The notes beneath the pieces were generated by a model that had not been told where the DNA came from, did not search any database, and was given only the letters and a program-made list of their open reading frames with translations. From the NCBI GenBank assembly GCA_031282625.1, contig JAITDI010000012.1, forward strand, positions 1 to 64,000: 64,000 nucleotides of DNA, read 5' to 3'. The translations under genes were made by a program, and so were the position numbers. Below are positions 20,139-28,483 of this stretch, piece by piece (the first letter of the stretch is position 1; every line of letters starts with the position of its first letter). The DNA is from Candidatus Endomicrobiellum meruensis (GTDB lineage: Bacteria > Elusimicrobiota > Endomicrobiia > Endomicrobiales > Endomicrobiaceae).

Positions 20139-21344
20139 TTATTTCCTCAACATTGCTTGAACTTTAGTCGGAAGTCCCCAGAGATTTATAAAGCCTTCAG
20201 CATCCTTGTGGTTGTAAATTTCGTCTTTTTCAAAAGTCGCAAGTTTTTCAGAATACAGCGAATTTTTGGCTATTCTTGAAACAGTCGTAATATTTCCTTT
20301 ATAAAGTTTCAACCTTATGCTTCCAGTCACATATTTTTGAGTATTATTTATAAAAGCGTCCAAAGCTTCTCTTAGGGGCGAAAACCACAAACCATAATAC
20401 GCTATTTCCGCGTATTTACTAGAAAGAGACTGCTTAAAGTGCAAAGTGTCTCTGTCTATAGCGATAGATTCCAATTCTTTGTGAGCAGCATATAAAACAG
20501 CTGCCGCAGGCGATTCGTACACGCCTCTTGACTTCATGCCAACAAGTCTGTTTTCAATAATGTCTATTCTTCCAATTCCGTTAGCTCCAGCAATTTCATT
20601 TAGCTTTGTAATCAGTTCAACAGGCTTGATTTTTTTGCCATTAACGCTAACCGGAATGCCCTTTTCAAAATCTATTGTAATATAAGTGGGCTTATTTGGC
20701 GCTTTTTGTGGACAGACAGTCATTCTAAACATAGATTCATCATAACCTTTGCTCAAATCTTCCAAAATACCACCTTCGTAAGAAACATGCCATAAGTTTG
20801 CGTCTGAGGAGTATGGTTTTGACTTTGTTACGGGCACAGGAATATTTCTCTTTTTTGCGTAGCTTATGGCGTCTTCTCTTGAGCGTATTTCCCATTCTCT
20901 CCAAGGAGCAACAATTTTTACGTTAGGAATTAAAGCCTTGAAAGCAAGTTCAAAACGAACTTGGTCGTTGCCTTTCCCTGTAGCACCGTGGCAAACAGCG
21001 TCAGCTTTTTCTTTCTTTACAATATCTGCAATCTTTTTGGCAATTACAGGTCTGGCTAAAGCCGTACCTAAGTAATATCTGTCTTCATATAATGCTTCTG
21101 CTTTTATTGCAGGATAAATATAATCCGTTACAAATTCTTCTTTAGCGTCAACAATATAAGATTTTGAAGCGCCTGTGCTTTTTGCTTTTTCATTAAGACC
21201 TTTTAATTCTTTCCCCTGTCCGACATTTACACAACAAGCAACAACTTCGCAATTATAATGCTCCCTAACCCATGACAAAATTACTGAAGTGTCTAGTCCT
21301 CCAGAATATGCCACAACTACTTTTTTAATATTTTCTCTTGCCAT
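20139..21344 (-). CDS. argG: argininosuccinate synthase
   Basis: ATP-dependent condensation of citrulline and aspartate. The start at 21344 (MARENIKKVVVAYSGGLDTSV) follows GGAGGAAGCG; the track adds 11 residues. The 401-residue product has the PP-loop AYSGGLDTS, ATGKGNDQVRFE and SKPYSSDANLWH. It overlaps the end of argD by 28 nt. argH is not in the window. Confidence 0.97.
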   Translation of the reverse strand: MARENIKKVVVAYSGGLDTSVILSWVREHYNCEVVACCVNVGQGKELKGLNEKAKSTGASKSYIVDAKEEFVTDYIYPAIKAEALYEDRYYLGTALARPVIAKKIADIVKKEKADAVCHGATGKGNDQVRFELAFKALIPNVKIVAPWREWEIRSREDAISYAKKRNIPVPVTKSKPYSSDANLWHVSYEGGILEDLSKGYDESMFRMTVCPQKAPNKPTYITIDFEKGIPVSVNGKKIKPVELITKLNEIAGANGIGRIDIIENRLVGMKSRGVYESPAAAVLYAAHKELESIAIDRDTLHFKQSLSSKYAEIAYYGLWFSPLREALDAFINNTQKYVTGSIRLKLYKGNITTVSRIAKNSLYSEKLATFEKDEIYNHKDAEGFINLWGLPTKVQAMLRK

Positions 21345-22522
21345 TTTAACGCTTCCTCCAAAATTTTCATAGCACAATCAACATCCTTTTTTGTAATTAT
21401 AAGCGACGGTAACAGCCGCAAAACCGTATCATGCGTACAATTTATTATCAATCTCTTTTCTAAACAATAATTTACTATATCTTTGCCATTAATTGTTAAA
21501 TCTATGCCTAAGATTAATCCAACTCCTCTCACTTCTTTAATAATTGAATATTTGTTTTTTAAAACTTCTAACTTTTTACGAAGATAATCTGAAATTTTAG
21601 ATGAATTATAAAGAAATTTTGCAGTCATCATTTTTGATACGGCTAAGGCTGCAGCGCAAGAAACAGGATTACCACCAAAAGTTGACCCATGATCGCCGTA
21701 TGTAAAAGCGTCAGCGCATTTTTTACCTGCTACCACTGCGCCCAAAGGCAAACCGTTTGCTAAAGATTTAGCCATAGTAACAATATCTGGCTTAACGCCA
21801 AAACTTTCAAACGCATAAAACTTCCCAGTGCGCCCAATGCCGCACTGTATTTCGTCAAAAATCAAAAGGAGATTGTTTTTATCGCAAAGAACACGCAAGT
21901 CTTTTAAGAATCTCTTCTCTGCGGGAATTATACCCCCTTCGCCTTGCACAGGCTCTATCATCACGGCAACAGTTCTATTGTTTATCAGCTTTTTTATTGA
22001 GTCTATGTCGTTAAAGTCTGCGAAAACAAATTTTTCCTGCAACGGCTTTAAGTAATTATGAAACTTTTTTTGCCCAGTGGCAGCCATTGTAGCCATTGTT
22101 CTTCCATGAAATGAGTTGTTGAAACAAATTATCTCATATCTGTTTCCTAGTTTGGAAGGATTTAAATACCCCCATTTTCTAGCAATCTTTATGGCGCATT
22201 CGTTAGCTTCAGCTCCTGAATTTGCCAAAAATACTCTTGCTTTCGGGAAAGCTCTTTTTACAAGCTCTTCTCCCAATTTAACTTGAGCGGGAGCGTAATA
22301 CAAGTTTGATACATGCGCAAAATTATCCAGTTGCAGTTTAACGGCTTTTAAAACCTTATCGTTGCAATGCCCGAGATTGCACACGCTGATACCTGCAAAA
22401 AAATCTAAATATTTTCTGCCTTTGTCATCCCATATAAACTGATTTTTAGCTTTTTTTACCACAAGATTGGTGCGTTTATACGTGCGCATAAAATGCTTAT
22501 CTTCAATCTGTTTTATATTCAT
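21317..22522 (-). CDS. argD: acetylornithine aminotransferase
   Basis: This is a class III PLP aminotransferase, 401 residues. It has the substrate-binding GAEANECAIKIARKWG, cofactor Asp in LLIFDEIQCGIGRTG, and Schiff-base Lys in TMAKSLANGLPLGAVV. In the arginine pathway it makes N-acetylornithine; the same family also serves lysine synthesis (DapC), and both are possible. Genomic order argB-argD-argG with overlapping ends supports arginine. Confidence 0.94.
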   Translation of the reverse strand: MNIKQIEDKHFMRTYKRTNLVVKKAKNQFIWDDKGRKYLDFFAGISVCNLGHCNDKVLKAVKLQLDNFAHVSNLYYAPAQVKLGEELVKRAFPKARVFLANSGAEANECAIKIARKWGYLNPSKLGNRYEIICFNNSFHGRTMATMAATGQKKFHNYLKPLQEKFVFADFNDIDSIKKLINNRTVAVMIEPVQGEGGIIPAEKRFLKDLRVLCDKNNLLLIFDEIQCGIGRTGKFYAFESFGVKPDIVTMAKSLANGLPLGAVVAGKKCADAFTYGDHGSTFGGNPVSCAAALAVSKMMTAKFLYNSSKISDYLRKKLEVLKNKYSIIKEVRGVGLILGIDLTINGKDIVNYCLEKRLIINCTHDTVLRLLPSLIITKKDVDCAMKILEEALKWQEKILKK

Positions 22523-23268
22523 TTCTTTATTACTGTTCCTTTAATATTTTTTATTCCGCTTTCGCCATCAGCTATCCAAACTTCCTTAACGCCTTTTTTT
22601 ACCGACTTAACACATCCTTTAATTTTTGGAATCATACCACCTGTTATAGCTTTACTTTTTATCAAAACGTCAACGTCTTTTGTTTTTATCTCTTTAATTA
22701 TTTTTTTGTTTTTATTAAAAACGCCGGGAACATTTGTTAAAAATATTAATTTTTCAGCTTTGAACGCCGATGCTACAGAAGATGCTAGGGTATCTGCGTT
22801 AACGTTCATAACGTTTCCTACAGCATCTTGAGCAATTGATGCTACAACAGGCAAAAACCCAGCATTTAATAAAACTTCTATCAGCTTTTTATTTACTTTT
22901 ACAGGATCTCCTACGAAACCAAGTTCTTTAACTTGTTTGCAAATTACGCTTTTACCGTCTTTACCAGAAATACCCACTGCATTTGCTCCATTTTTAATAA
23001 GCTCCGTTGTAAGAATTCTGTTTACTTTGCAGCTTAATGCCAGCTCCACAACAAAAAGAGTATCGGCATCCGTATATCTTAAACCATTCACGACTTTGCT
23101 TGTAACAAAAAACTTCTCAAGCATAGCATTAATTTCCGGACCGCCGCCGTGAACTAAAATAAATTTTTGTCTTCGCGAAATTTCTGCAAGTTCTTTAAGA
23201 AATTTAGCTTGAGCTTTCGGATTTTTTGTTAAACTACCGCCAAATTTTACTACTGTCAACGACTTCAT
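22519..23268 (-). CDS. argB: acetylglutamate kinase
   Basis: 249-residue amino acid kinase. It contains VVKFGGSLTKN, the Gly-rich substrate loop VHGGGPEINAML, the NAG site VNGLRYTDADTL, VVASIAQDAVGNVMNVNAD, and the Lys near AITGGMIPKIKG. The N-terminal helix that mediates hexamerisation and arginine inhibition in some ArgB is absent, suggesting an arginine-insensitive enzyme. It overlaps argD by 4 nt and follows the nuclease gene by 19 nt. Confidence 0.95.
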   Translation of the reverse strand: MKSLTVVKFGGSLTKNPKAQAKFLKELAEISRRQKFILVHGGGPEINAMLEKFFVTSKVVNGLRYTDADTLFVVELALSCKVNRILTTELIKNGANAVGISGKDGKSVICKQVKELGFVGDPVKVNKKLIEVLLNAGFLPVVASIAQDAVGNVMNVNADTLASSVASAFKAEKLIFLTNVPGVFNKNKKIIKEIKTKDVDVLIKSKAITGGMIPKIKGCVKSVKKGVKEVWIADGESGIKNIKGTVIKK

Positions 23269-23287
23269 TTTTCATGCTCCCATATTT

Positions 23288-24031
23288 TTATACTGCCTTT
23301 GCTTCGCCTTGTCTATATTGCGAATGTTTACATTTAAATCTAAAATCACAAACAAAACATTTTGACAAATCAGGATCAAAATTTTCCGCAGCTATTTTTT
23401 CTGCAATATCGATTGCCGTATTTATAGCATTATTTATATCGTCTTGAGTTCTTTGCGTATAAACCTTTTTATTTTTCGACAAGAAATAAACGGATATTTT
23501 ATTAGGATTAAAACCAAGAATGTTCTTGCATGCATAAGCGTAAAAAGTCAACTGCAAATCTTTATCAACACGTTCTTGTTCCCAAATTTGGACATGCGTT
23601 TTATAATCCATAACTTCGTATGTGCCATTGGAGTGCTTGTCTATTCTATCAATGATTCCCACAAATTTATACTTTCCTATATTTGTGTCAAAGGCTTTTT
23701 CAACATATAAAACTTCAGGTTTTGCCTCACAAAAAGATGTGTAATACTTCTCAAGCATTTGATTTCCGCTACGATAATATTCAAAAATCTGTTGAGGATC
23801 TTTAAAACCGTCGTTTTTCCATGCATTGTCGTAACACTCAAACAAGGCATCGCGAGACTGGTCTCCACCGACATGGAACTGTTCAAGTGTTTTATGAATA
23901 ATATGTCCAAAAGTAATGCCTGAATTTACGGGAATATGAAAATTGTCCAAATACACAAGTTTATACTTGTACGGACAAAATAAATATGTATTTACTCTGG
24001 AATAACTTATCTTAAATTCTTGTCTGATCAT
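23288..24031 (-). CDS. PD-(D/E)XK nuclease, RecB/AddB/Cas4-like
   Basis: 247 residues. It has the RecB-nuclease pattern: FGHIIHKTLEQFH, Asp in FVGIIDRID, and YEVMDYKTH (D-x-K active site). Four Cys are placed as in iron-sulfur RecB-family nucleases: one in LFCPYKYK near residue 18 and three in CFVCDFRFKC near the C terminus. It is a stand-alone domain without helicase. The likely role is DNA repair or processing. No CRISPR genes are nearby, so Cas4 is unlikely. It overlaps rsmD by 4 nt. Confidence 0.85.
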   Translation of the reverse strand: MIRQEFKISYSRVNTYLFCPYKYKLVYLDNFHIPVNSGITFGHIIHKTLEQFHVGGDQSRDALFECYDNAWKNDGFKDPQQIFEYYRSGNQMLEKYYTSFCEAKPEVLYVEKAFDTNIGKYKFVGIIDRIDKHSNGTYEVMDYKTHVQIWEQERVDKDLQLTFYAYACKNILGFNPNKISVYFLSKNKKVYTQRTQDDINNAINTAIDIAEKIAAENFDPDLSKCFVCDFRFKCKHSQYRQGEAKAV

Positions 24032-24612
24032 ATTTTTCCTAAAATTTTACGTTTATAAAAAGAGATAACGGTCTCTCCGTACTTTTCTATTCTAAAACAT
24101 TCTAAACCTGCCACTTCGGCAACAGGCTCTTTTATGTGTTTTTGAGCTATAAGAACAGAATCGTCTTTTAGAATATCGTATTTTAAAATATTCTTCAACA
24201 CAGGATTAGTGAGAGCCAAAGTTTTTTTATCGCTGTCTTTATAAGGAGGTCCCATAAAAACTATATCGTACTTATCTTGCAACAAAGCAAAGTCTTTTAT
24301 AACGTCACATTTAATAATCTTTGCTCTGTCGTTAAAACCAAGCATGTTTACATTGTGTTTAATAAGCGATAATGATACATTGCTAAGTTCTGCAAAAGTA
24401 ACTTTTTTTGCTCCTCTTGAAAGAGCCTCTATGCCAACAGATCCAATGCCCGCAAATAAATCTATAAAATTTGAATTGGGGACTTTAAATTGTATTATGT
24501 CAAAAATTGATTTTTTCATTCTGCCAAGCATAGGACGTATAGACAAATCGTCTTGAGGCAGAGTTTTCAACAATCTTCCTCTAGCTATACCTGCAATAAC
24601 TTTCAAGCTCAT
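24028..24612 (-). CDS. rsmD: RsmD-like 16S rRNA guanine-N2 methyltransferase, altered motif IV
   Basis: The start at 24612 (MSLKVIAGIARGR) has GGAGAAAAGA before it. The 194-residue product has the RsmD opening IAGIARGR, RPMLGRMKKSIFDI, and the AdoMet loop FIDLFAGIGSVGIEAL. Motif IV, normally DPPY or NPPY in this enzyme class, reads FMGPPYKD here (Gly at position 121). That residue normally contacts the target amino group, so activity may be lost or reduced. RsmD methylates G966 of 16S rRNA in E. coli. Confidence 0.88.
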   Translation of the reverse strand: MSLKVIAGIARGRLLKTLPQDDLSIRPMLGRMKKSIFDIIQFKVPNSNFIDLFAGIGSVGIEALSRGAKKVTFAELSNVSLSLIKHNVNMLGFNDRAKIIKCDVIKDFALLQDKYDIVFMGPPYKDSDKKTLALTNPVLKNILKYDILKDDSVLIAQKHIKEPVAEVAGLECFRIEKYGETVISFYKRKILGKI

Positions 24613-24907
24613 TCTTTTCTCCAAAAACTTATGAAGTTCTGTACTGTAATTATACAATAATCTTGTTTATAAAAAATAAAAAGCTGTCTTAAAATTCCCT
24701 CCTCCGCCCTTAGTTAATTTTTACTCCTATCTTCTGTTTTTCTTTAATTATCTATCAAGTTTTTTATTTATTACATATGTGGGGAGATAAATACTAATAC
24801 TTTTTTAAAATAACATCTCACACAACAACCTTAATTTTTTTTATTCAAAAAACGTCGTTGTTTAGGCTATTTTTTCAAGAAATACTCAAAAAAGTTCCAC
24901 TTTTTGA
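24613..24907. other. non-coding stretch with a hairpin
   Basis: No gene is seen. ACTCAAAAAAG (24884-24894) and CTTTTTGAGT (24900-24909) form a stem of about 10 bp around a short loop, right before the startless plus-strand ORF. The rest is AT-rich and featureless to me. Confidence 0.4.
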
Positions 24908-25270
24908 GTCTGTACACTCTTAAATCCTATATTTTTTATCTACCTAATAAATTTAAGTGGAGTATATGTAAACATAAAGCTAGACACGTTCGAGGTTGCT
25001 AAGATTGGTGGTCTTGGTCTTTGTGGTTATGCTGCATATAGATTCATTAGCACTTTACACTCTAATGCTGGTCTTGGACAGCTGTTAACGAATGGTGTAG
25101 GACTCTTTGGTAATGGTTTAATAGAAGCGGGTCCACTACTGCTATCTACATTAAAATTTGGAGTAGTTGTAAGTTGTGTTGCTGGAGTCGCTTATGGTAT
25201 AGATTATGCTTTAAACCATAAAATCTCCAAAAAAGCTAACTCTATTCTAGACTCGTGGTTGGCAGAATAA
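24908..25270 (+). pseudogene. startless plus-strand ORF, probable 5'-truncated gene
   Basis: From 24908 (after a TGA) to TAA at 25268 there are 120 sense codons and no ATG, GTG or TTG, which is why the track omits it. The sequence is plainly protein-like and less AT-rich than its surroundings: KLDTFEVAKIGGLGLCGYAA, a Gly-rich hydrophobic middle, and KFGVVVSCVAGVAYGIDYAL, then a polar tail ending ILDSWLAE. Two to three membrane segments are predicted. A near-perfect terminator follows on the same strand. I do not recognise the family. A truncated duplicate, a decayed gene or a rare start codon (ATA/ATT) are options. Confidence 0.5.
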
Positions 25271-25305
25271 TTAATCTTGCTCTTTTAGAATAGGGCATAT
25301 GTTTA

Positions 25306-25343
25306 CCCTCCCCTAGAGATTAGTCTTAATCTCTAGGGGAGGG
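25306..25343 (+). terminator. strong rho-independent terminator
   Basis: CCCTCCCCTAGAGATTA and TAATCTCTAGGGGAGGG form a perfect 17-bp stem with loop GTCT, followed on the plus strand by TCTTTTATCTTTTTC. It ends the startless plus-strand ORF. It is also 30 nt past the convergent transporter gene and may serve both. Confidence 0.9.
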
Positions 25344-25373
25344 GTCTTTTATCTTTTTCATATATTTCCCTTA

Positions 25374-26627
25374 TTACTTATCACCGTATCCGTCTGCCTT
25401 TGCATTCCATACAGATAAGCGAATCAGAAACGCTATAAATCCAAGCGAAACTAGGAATACCAGCGCAGGCGTCCAACCAAAGTTTTGAGTTATTATTCCT
25501 ACACCAAACCCTGTAAAGATAACACTGCAATAACCACATAGTCCTATAAATCCCGACGCAGTGCCTGCGGCACTCCTTGTTGCAAGCTTTGCGACTGCAG
25601 CGCCGCCCTGAATCTGGGCTGAATAATTGAAAAATCCTGCTAGCGATAAAAGCAATACATACATGCCCATCGGTGCAGCGGGAATGGTTAGAAAAAGAAT
25701 TAAAGAAGTTAGGCTCATAAAAAGCGATACTTGTGATGTTCTGTGCGCTCTTCCCCCAAAGAAGCTGTCTGTAACGAATCCTGATGAAAGTGTACCCAAT
25801 ACGCCTGCTGCTTCAAAGATTGCAACAACCCAAACGGCGTTTATAAGGGAAATATGCTTGGTCTCCTTCAGCAGAGTTGGACCCCAGTCTAAAATTGCAA
25901 ATCTTAGGCAGTAAACGCCGATTTGAGATATCGCGATAATCAAAAGAGGTTTATTTTTAAAAACATTTTCACTAATAATTCTAAAATATTCTTTTCTTGT
26001 AAGCACTTGAGTTGGCTTTTTATTTTCTAAATTGTCAAAACCAGCATCGCTAGGCTGATCCTTAATATATTTACGATTTAAAAATAATCCGATTAATACA
26101 ACGCCTATCGGAGCCCAAAAACACCATTGCCATCCCCAATAGGTAGCGATATAACCGCAGGCTATTACGATTAAGAATGTTCCTAGTGAATGTCCTGTAT
26201 CTACAATGCTTGTCCATGTTGCAAACTTCTCAGGACGAACCCAGTTAGATTGCATTTTCGTAACAGGCGGATAACCGCAGCCTTGTACCATTGCATTGAG
26301 TATCCATAGCGCCCCTATCCAAATTGCAGTAGTTTGAAATCCCAAAGCAAAACTAACAAAACATGATAAAAGCAGCGCAGTTTTAAAAATTTTGGCAGCG
26401 CTAAATTTATCGCATGCCATCCCACATAAAAAACGTGAGATTCCATATGTAAGACCATGTAAAGTCATAATTAAGCCAATTGCCGTCTTTGAAATCCCTA
26501 AATCTGAATTTAAGAAAGAAACTACTACACTAAAATTCTTTCGTAAAAAATAGTAAAGCGAATAACAAACGATTAAGCTAAAGCTCAGTTTTAACTGCTG
26601 GATAATAAATTCCCGTTTTTCTCTCAT
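25374..26627 (-). CDS. sugar-phosphate/phosphate antiporter (UhpC/GlpT/OPA family)
   Basis: 417 residues, 12 predicted membrane helices, MFS fold. Features of the organophosphate:phosphate antiporters are present: SLYYFLRKNFSVV in helix 1, GISRFLCGMACDKFS loop, NAMVQGCGYPPVTK, and WGWQWCFWAPIG. It would import hexose-phosphate or glycerol-3-phosphate in exchange for phosphate. In Endomicrobium symbionts of termite flagellates a UhpC-type protein is the reported route for glucose-6-phosphate uptake, so that substrate is my inference. No uhpAB regulators adjoin. UhpC sensors and UhpT transporters cannot be told apart by eye. Confidence 0.88.
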   Translation of the reverse strand: MREKREFIIQQLKLSFSLIVCYSLYYFLRKNFSVVVSFLNSDLGISKTAIGLIMTLHGLTYGISRFLCGMACDKFSAAKIFKTALLLSCFVSFALGFQTTAIWIGALWILNAMVQGCGYPPVTKMQSNWVRPEKFATWTSIVDTGHSLGTFLIVIACGYIATYWGWQWCFWAPIGVVLIGLFLNRKYIKDQPSDAGFDNLENKKPTQVLTRKEYFRIISENVFKNKPLLIIAISQIGVYCLRFAILDWGPTLLKETKHISLINAVWVVAIFEAAGVLGTLSSGFVTDSFFGGRAHRTSQVSLFMSLTSLILFLTIPAAPMGMYVLLLSLAGFFNYSAQIQGGAAVAKLATRSAAGTASGFIGLCGYCSVIFTGFGVGIITQNFGWTPALVFLVSLGFIAFLIRLSVWNAKADGYGDK

Positions 26628-26781
26628 GAGGCTCCACCTCTCTAATCAAGCTCATTATTTTTCATTAATTCTTTACCAGATTTCTTTTAAAACACTTACA
26701 CTTGCAGCGAGACATTTTTATTATCGTTTAGGTTTCCCTTTTGGAACTTTTGTACTCTCAAAATCTCTCTTTTTTGTCTAT

Positions 26782-26809
26782 CCTATAAAGTCATGTTCTA
26801 AAAAGTCAA
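26782..26809 (-). promoter_or_regulatory. possible promoter for the sugar-phosphate transporter
   Basis: On the minus strand TTGACT (26809-26804), a 16-nt spacer and TATAGG (26787-26782) precede the transporter gene by about 155 nt. Match is moderate and no other evidence exists. Confidence 0.35.
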
Positions 26810-26849
26810 ACAATATTAGATGCTTTATTTTCATGTTTGTTATTTTAAA

Positions 26850-28238
26850 CTAAATATACTCGTCCCTTATGCCGTTGTCTATATTCTTAAAAAATTTGTC
26901 CAACGCTTTAATACTAGCATTATCAAGTTTATTTTTATATTCTTCTATAAGATTGTAACCCAATTCTTTTATTTCAGGCGTTGCAAAATCTTCAAGATAT
27001 TCTTTTAAAGTTACTAAAGCATTTATATCACACATATGTTTTATTGCTCCGGGTTTTGCCAAATACATAAAATGTTCGCCTGTTCTGTTTTTGCGGTAAC
27101 ACGCCGCGCAAAAACTTGGAATTAAACCTTGAGAAAGCAAAGATTTAACTATTTCGTTCAAGGTGCGTTGATCATTTAGACTAAATTGCCTTTCAAGTTT
27201 ATCATTATGGCAGGAAGAATCTTCTTCATATCCGCCGGGAGTAACTTTTGACTCGGCACTTATTTGGGAAACGCCTAAATTGACCAAAATATCTCTAAGG
27301 CGGGCAGATTCTCGTGTTGACATTATTATTCCCGTATAAGGAACTGATAACCTTAAAACTGCAACCAATTTTTTAAAATCTTCATCAGAAATAGGGTATT
27401 CCGGTTTGTCAGCATATGAGGATCCCGGAGCAGGCTCAATGCGAGGAACTGAAATTGTATGGGGTCCTAATCCATAAGTTTCCTCCAAATATTCTATATG
27501 CATTAACATGGCAAGTATTTCAAAGCGGTAATCATAAAGCCCTAACAAAGGACCTATGCCAACATCATCAATACCAGCCTTAAAAGCATTATCAACAGCA
27601 TCCAAACGATTGTCAGGATCTGACTTTGACCCTGCTACGTGAAGTTTTCTATAAGTAGCGTCATGGTAAGTCTCTTGAAATATCTGATAAGTTCCTATGC
27701 CTGATTGTTTCAATCTTTCAAATTGCTCAACACCCATAGGTGCCACATTAATGTTTACTCTTTTTATTTTGTTGCCTTTATATTCCGCATCGTAAATAGT
27801 TTTTACCGCGTCAACATAATAATTTACATTTTCTTGGGAAGAAGACATCTCGCCAGCAACCATTAAAATGCGTTTATGACCTCTCTTGAGGAGTATTTCG
27901 GTTTGTTCTTTTATTTCTTGAGGGGAAAGTTTTTTTCTTACGGTGAGCTTATTATTTGCCGCAAAACCGCAATATAAGCAACTGTTAGAGCAAAGATTGC
28001 TTATGTATAACGGAACAAACATTACCACGCGTTTGCCGTATATTCTGTTTTTAACATATGCGGCTGCATCGTAAATCTTTTTTAACAAAGACACTTCTTT
28101 AACAGACAAAAGTTTGGCAGATTCTTCAAGAGTAAGCCTTTTTAAAAGCCGGGTCTTTTTTAAAATATATTCTATTTCTTGTTCTGAAACATTTAAATCC
28201 AACAAGGAGTTTATTTTTGCTTCGTCTATATGTTTCAA
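26850..28238 (-). CDS. hydG: [FeFe]-hydrogenase maturase HydG
   Basis: Radical-SAM tyrosine lyase that makes CO and cyanide ligands for the H-cluster. 462 residues. The first cluster motif is CSNSCLYC (CxxxCxxC), followed by the ThiH/HydG core (LLKRGHKRILMVAGE, YQIFQETYHDATY, GIGPLLGLYDYRFE). The C-terminal second-cluster motif CAACYRKNRTGEHFM...HMC separates HydG from ThiH. The start is TTG at 28238 with AGGTGG 5 nt upstream. No hydE, hydF or hydrogenase gene is in the window. A structured leader candidate lies upstream. Confidence 0.95.
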   Translation of the reverse strand: MKHIDEAKINSLLDLNVSEQEIEYILKKTRLLKRLTLEESAKLLSVKEVSLLKKIYDAAAYVKNRIYGKRVVMFVPLYISNLCSNSCLYCGFAANNKLTVRKKLSPQEIKEQTEILLKRGHKRILMVAGEMSSSQENVNYYVDAVKTIYDAEYKGNKIKRVNINVAPMGVEQFERLKQSGIGTYQIFQETYHDATYRKLHVAGSKSDPDNRLDAVDNAFKAGIDDVGIGPLLGLYDYRFEILAMLMHIEYLEETYGLGPHTISVPRIEPAPGSSYADKPEYPISDEDFKKLVAVLRLSVPYTGIIMSTRESARLRDILVNLGVSQISAESKVTPGGYEEDSSCHNDKLERQFSLNDQRTLNEIVKSLLSQGLIPSFCAACYRKNRTGEHFMYLAKPGAIKHMCDINALVTLKEYLEDFATPEIKELGYNLIEEYKNKLDNASIKALDKFFKNIDNGIRDEYI

Positions 28239-28317
28239 TTAAACCACCTGCCTTAACTCAATAAATTCCGCCGACATAACAACACTATGGTTTCTCTAAT
28301 AACCCCAATATCTTATA

Positions 28318-28481
28318 ATTGCCGTGAGTTTGAAGTTTAGCTTCTTGGCGGCAATACAGGGTGAAAAACTAGAGGATAATATTGTCATACTCACAAGTTT
28401 TTCAACACATAGTGTTGAGCAGTAGTGTCGCCAAAGACTTAGGTCAAGAATGTGCCTTGCGGTTTTAGGAGACCCGCTAAA
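28318..28481 (-). ncRNA. structured RNA candidate (hydG leader or independent ncRNA)
   Basis: Between thrS and hydG nested helices can be read: TTTAGC 28336-28341 with GCTAAA 28476-28481; TTGGCG 28345-28350 with CGCCAA 28429-28434; GAAAAACT 28363-28370 with AGTTTTTC 28396-28403; and a hairpin CAACAC-ATA-GTGTTG at 28403-28417. An alternative hairpin, ATTGCCG 28318-28324 with CGGCAAT 28349-28355 (inner GAAG/CTTC), cannot coexist with the first two helices. On the minus strand this gives an aptamer-then-switch order upstream of hydG. On the plus strand a TATAAT (28314-28319) could start an independent RNA. The strand is uncertain. I could not match tmRNA, SRP or RNase P; 6S-like is unproven. Confidence 0.45.
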
Positions 28482-28483
28482 TA

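Noticed and set aside
23288-24031. Cas4 and a CRISPR locus
   Set aside because: No direct-repeat array or cas genes are visible; the gene is tied to rsmD and argB.
28318-28481. 6S RNA as a firm call for the structured region
   Set aside because: CAAGAATGTG and GCGG near 28445-28462 recall E. coli 6S RNA, but the matching second strand would fall inside thrS, so the resemblance is probably chance.
28239-28483. T-box leader
   Set aside because: The region is downstream, not upstream, of thrS, and the T-box sequence is absent.
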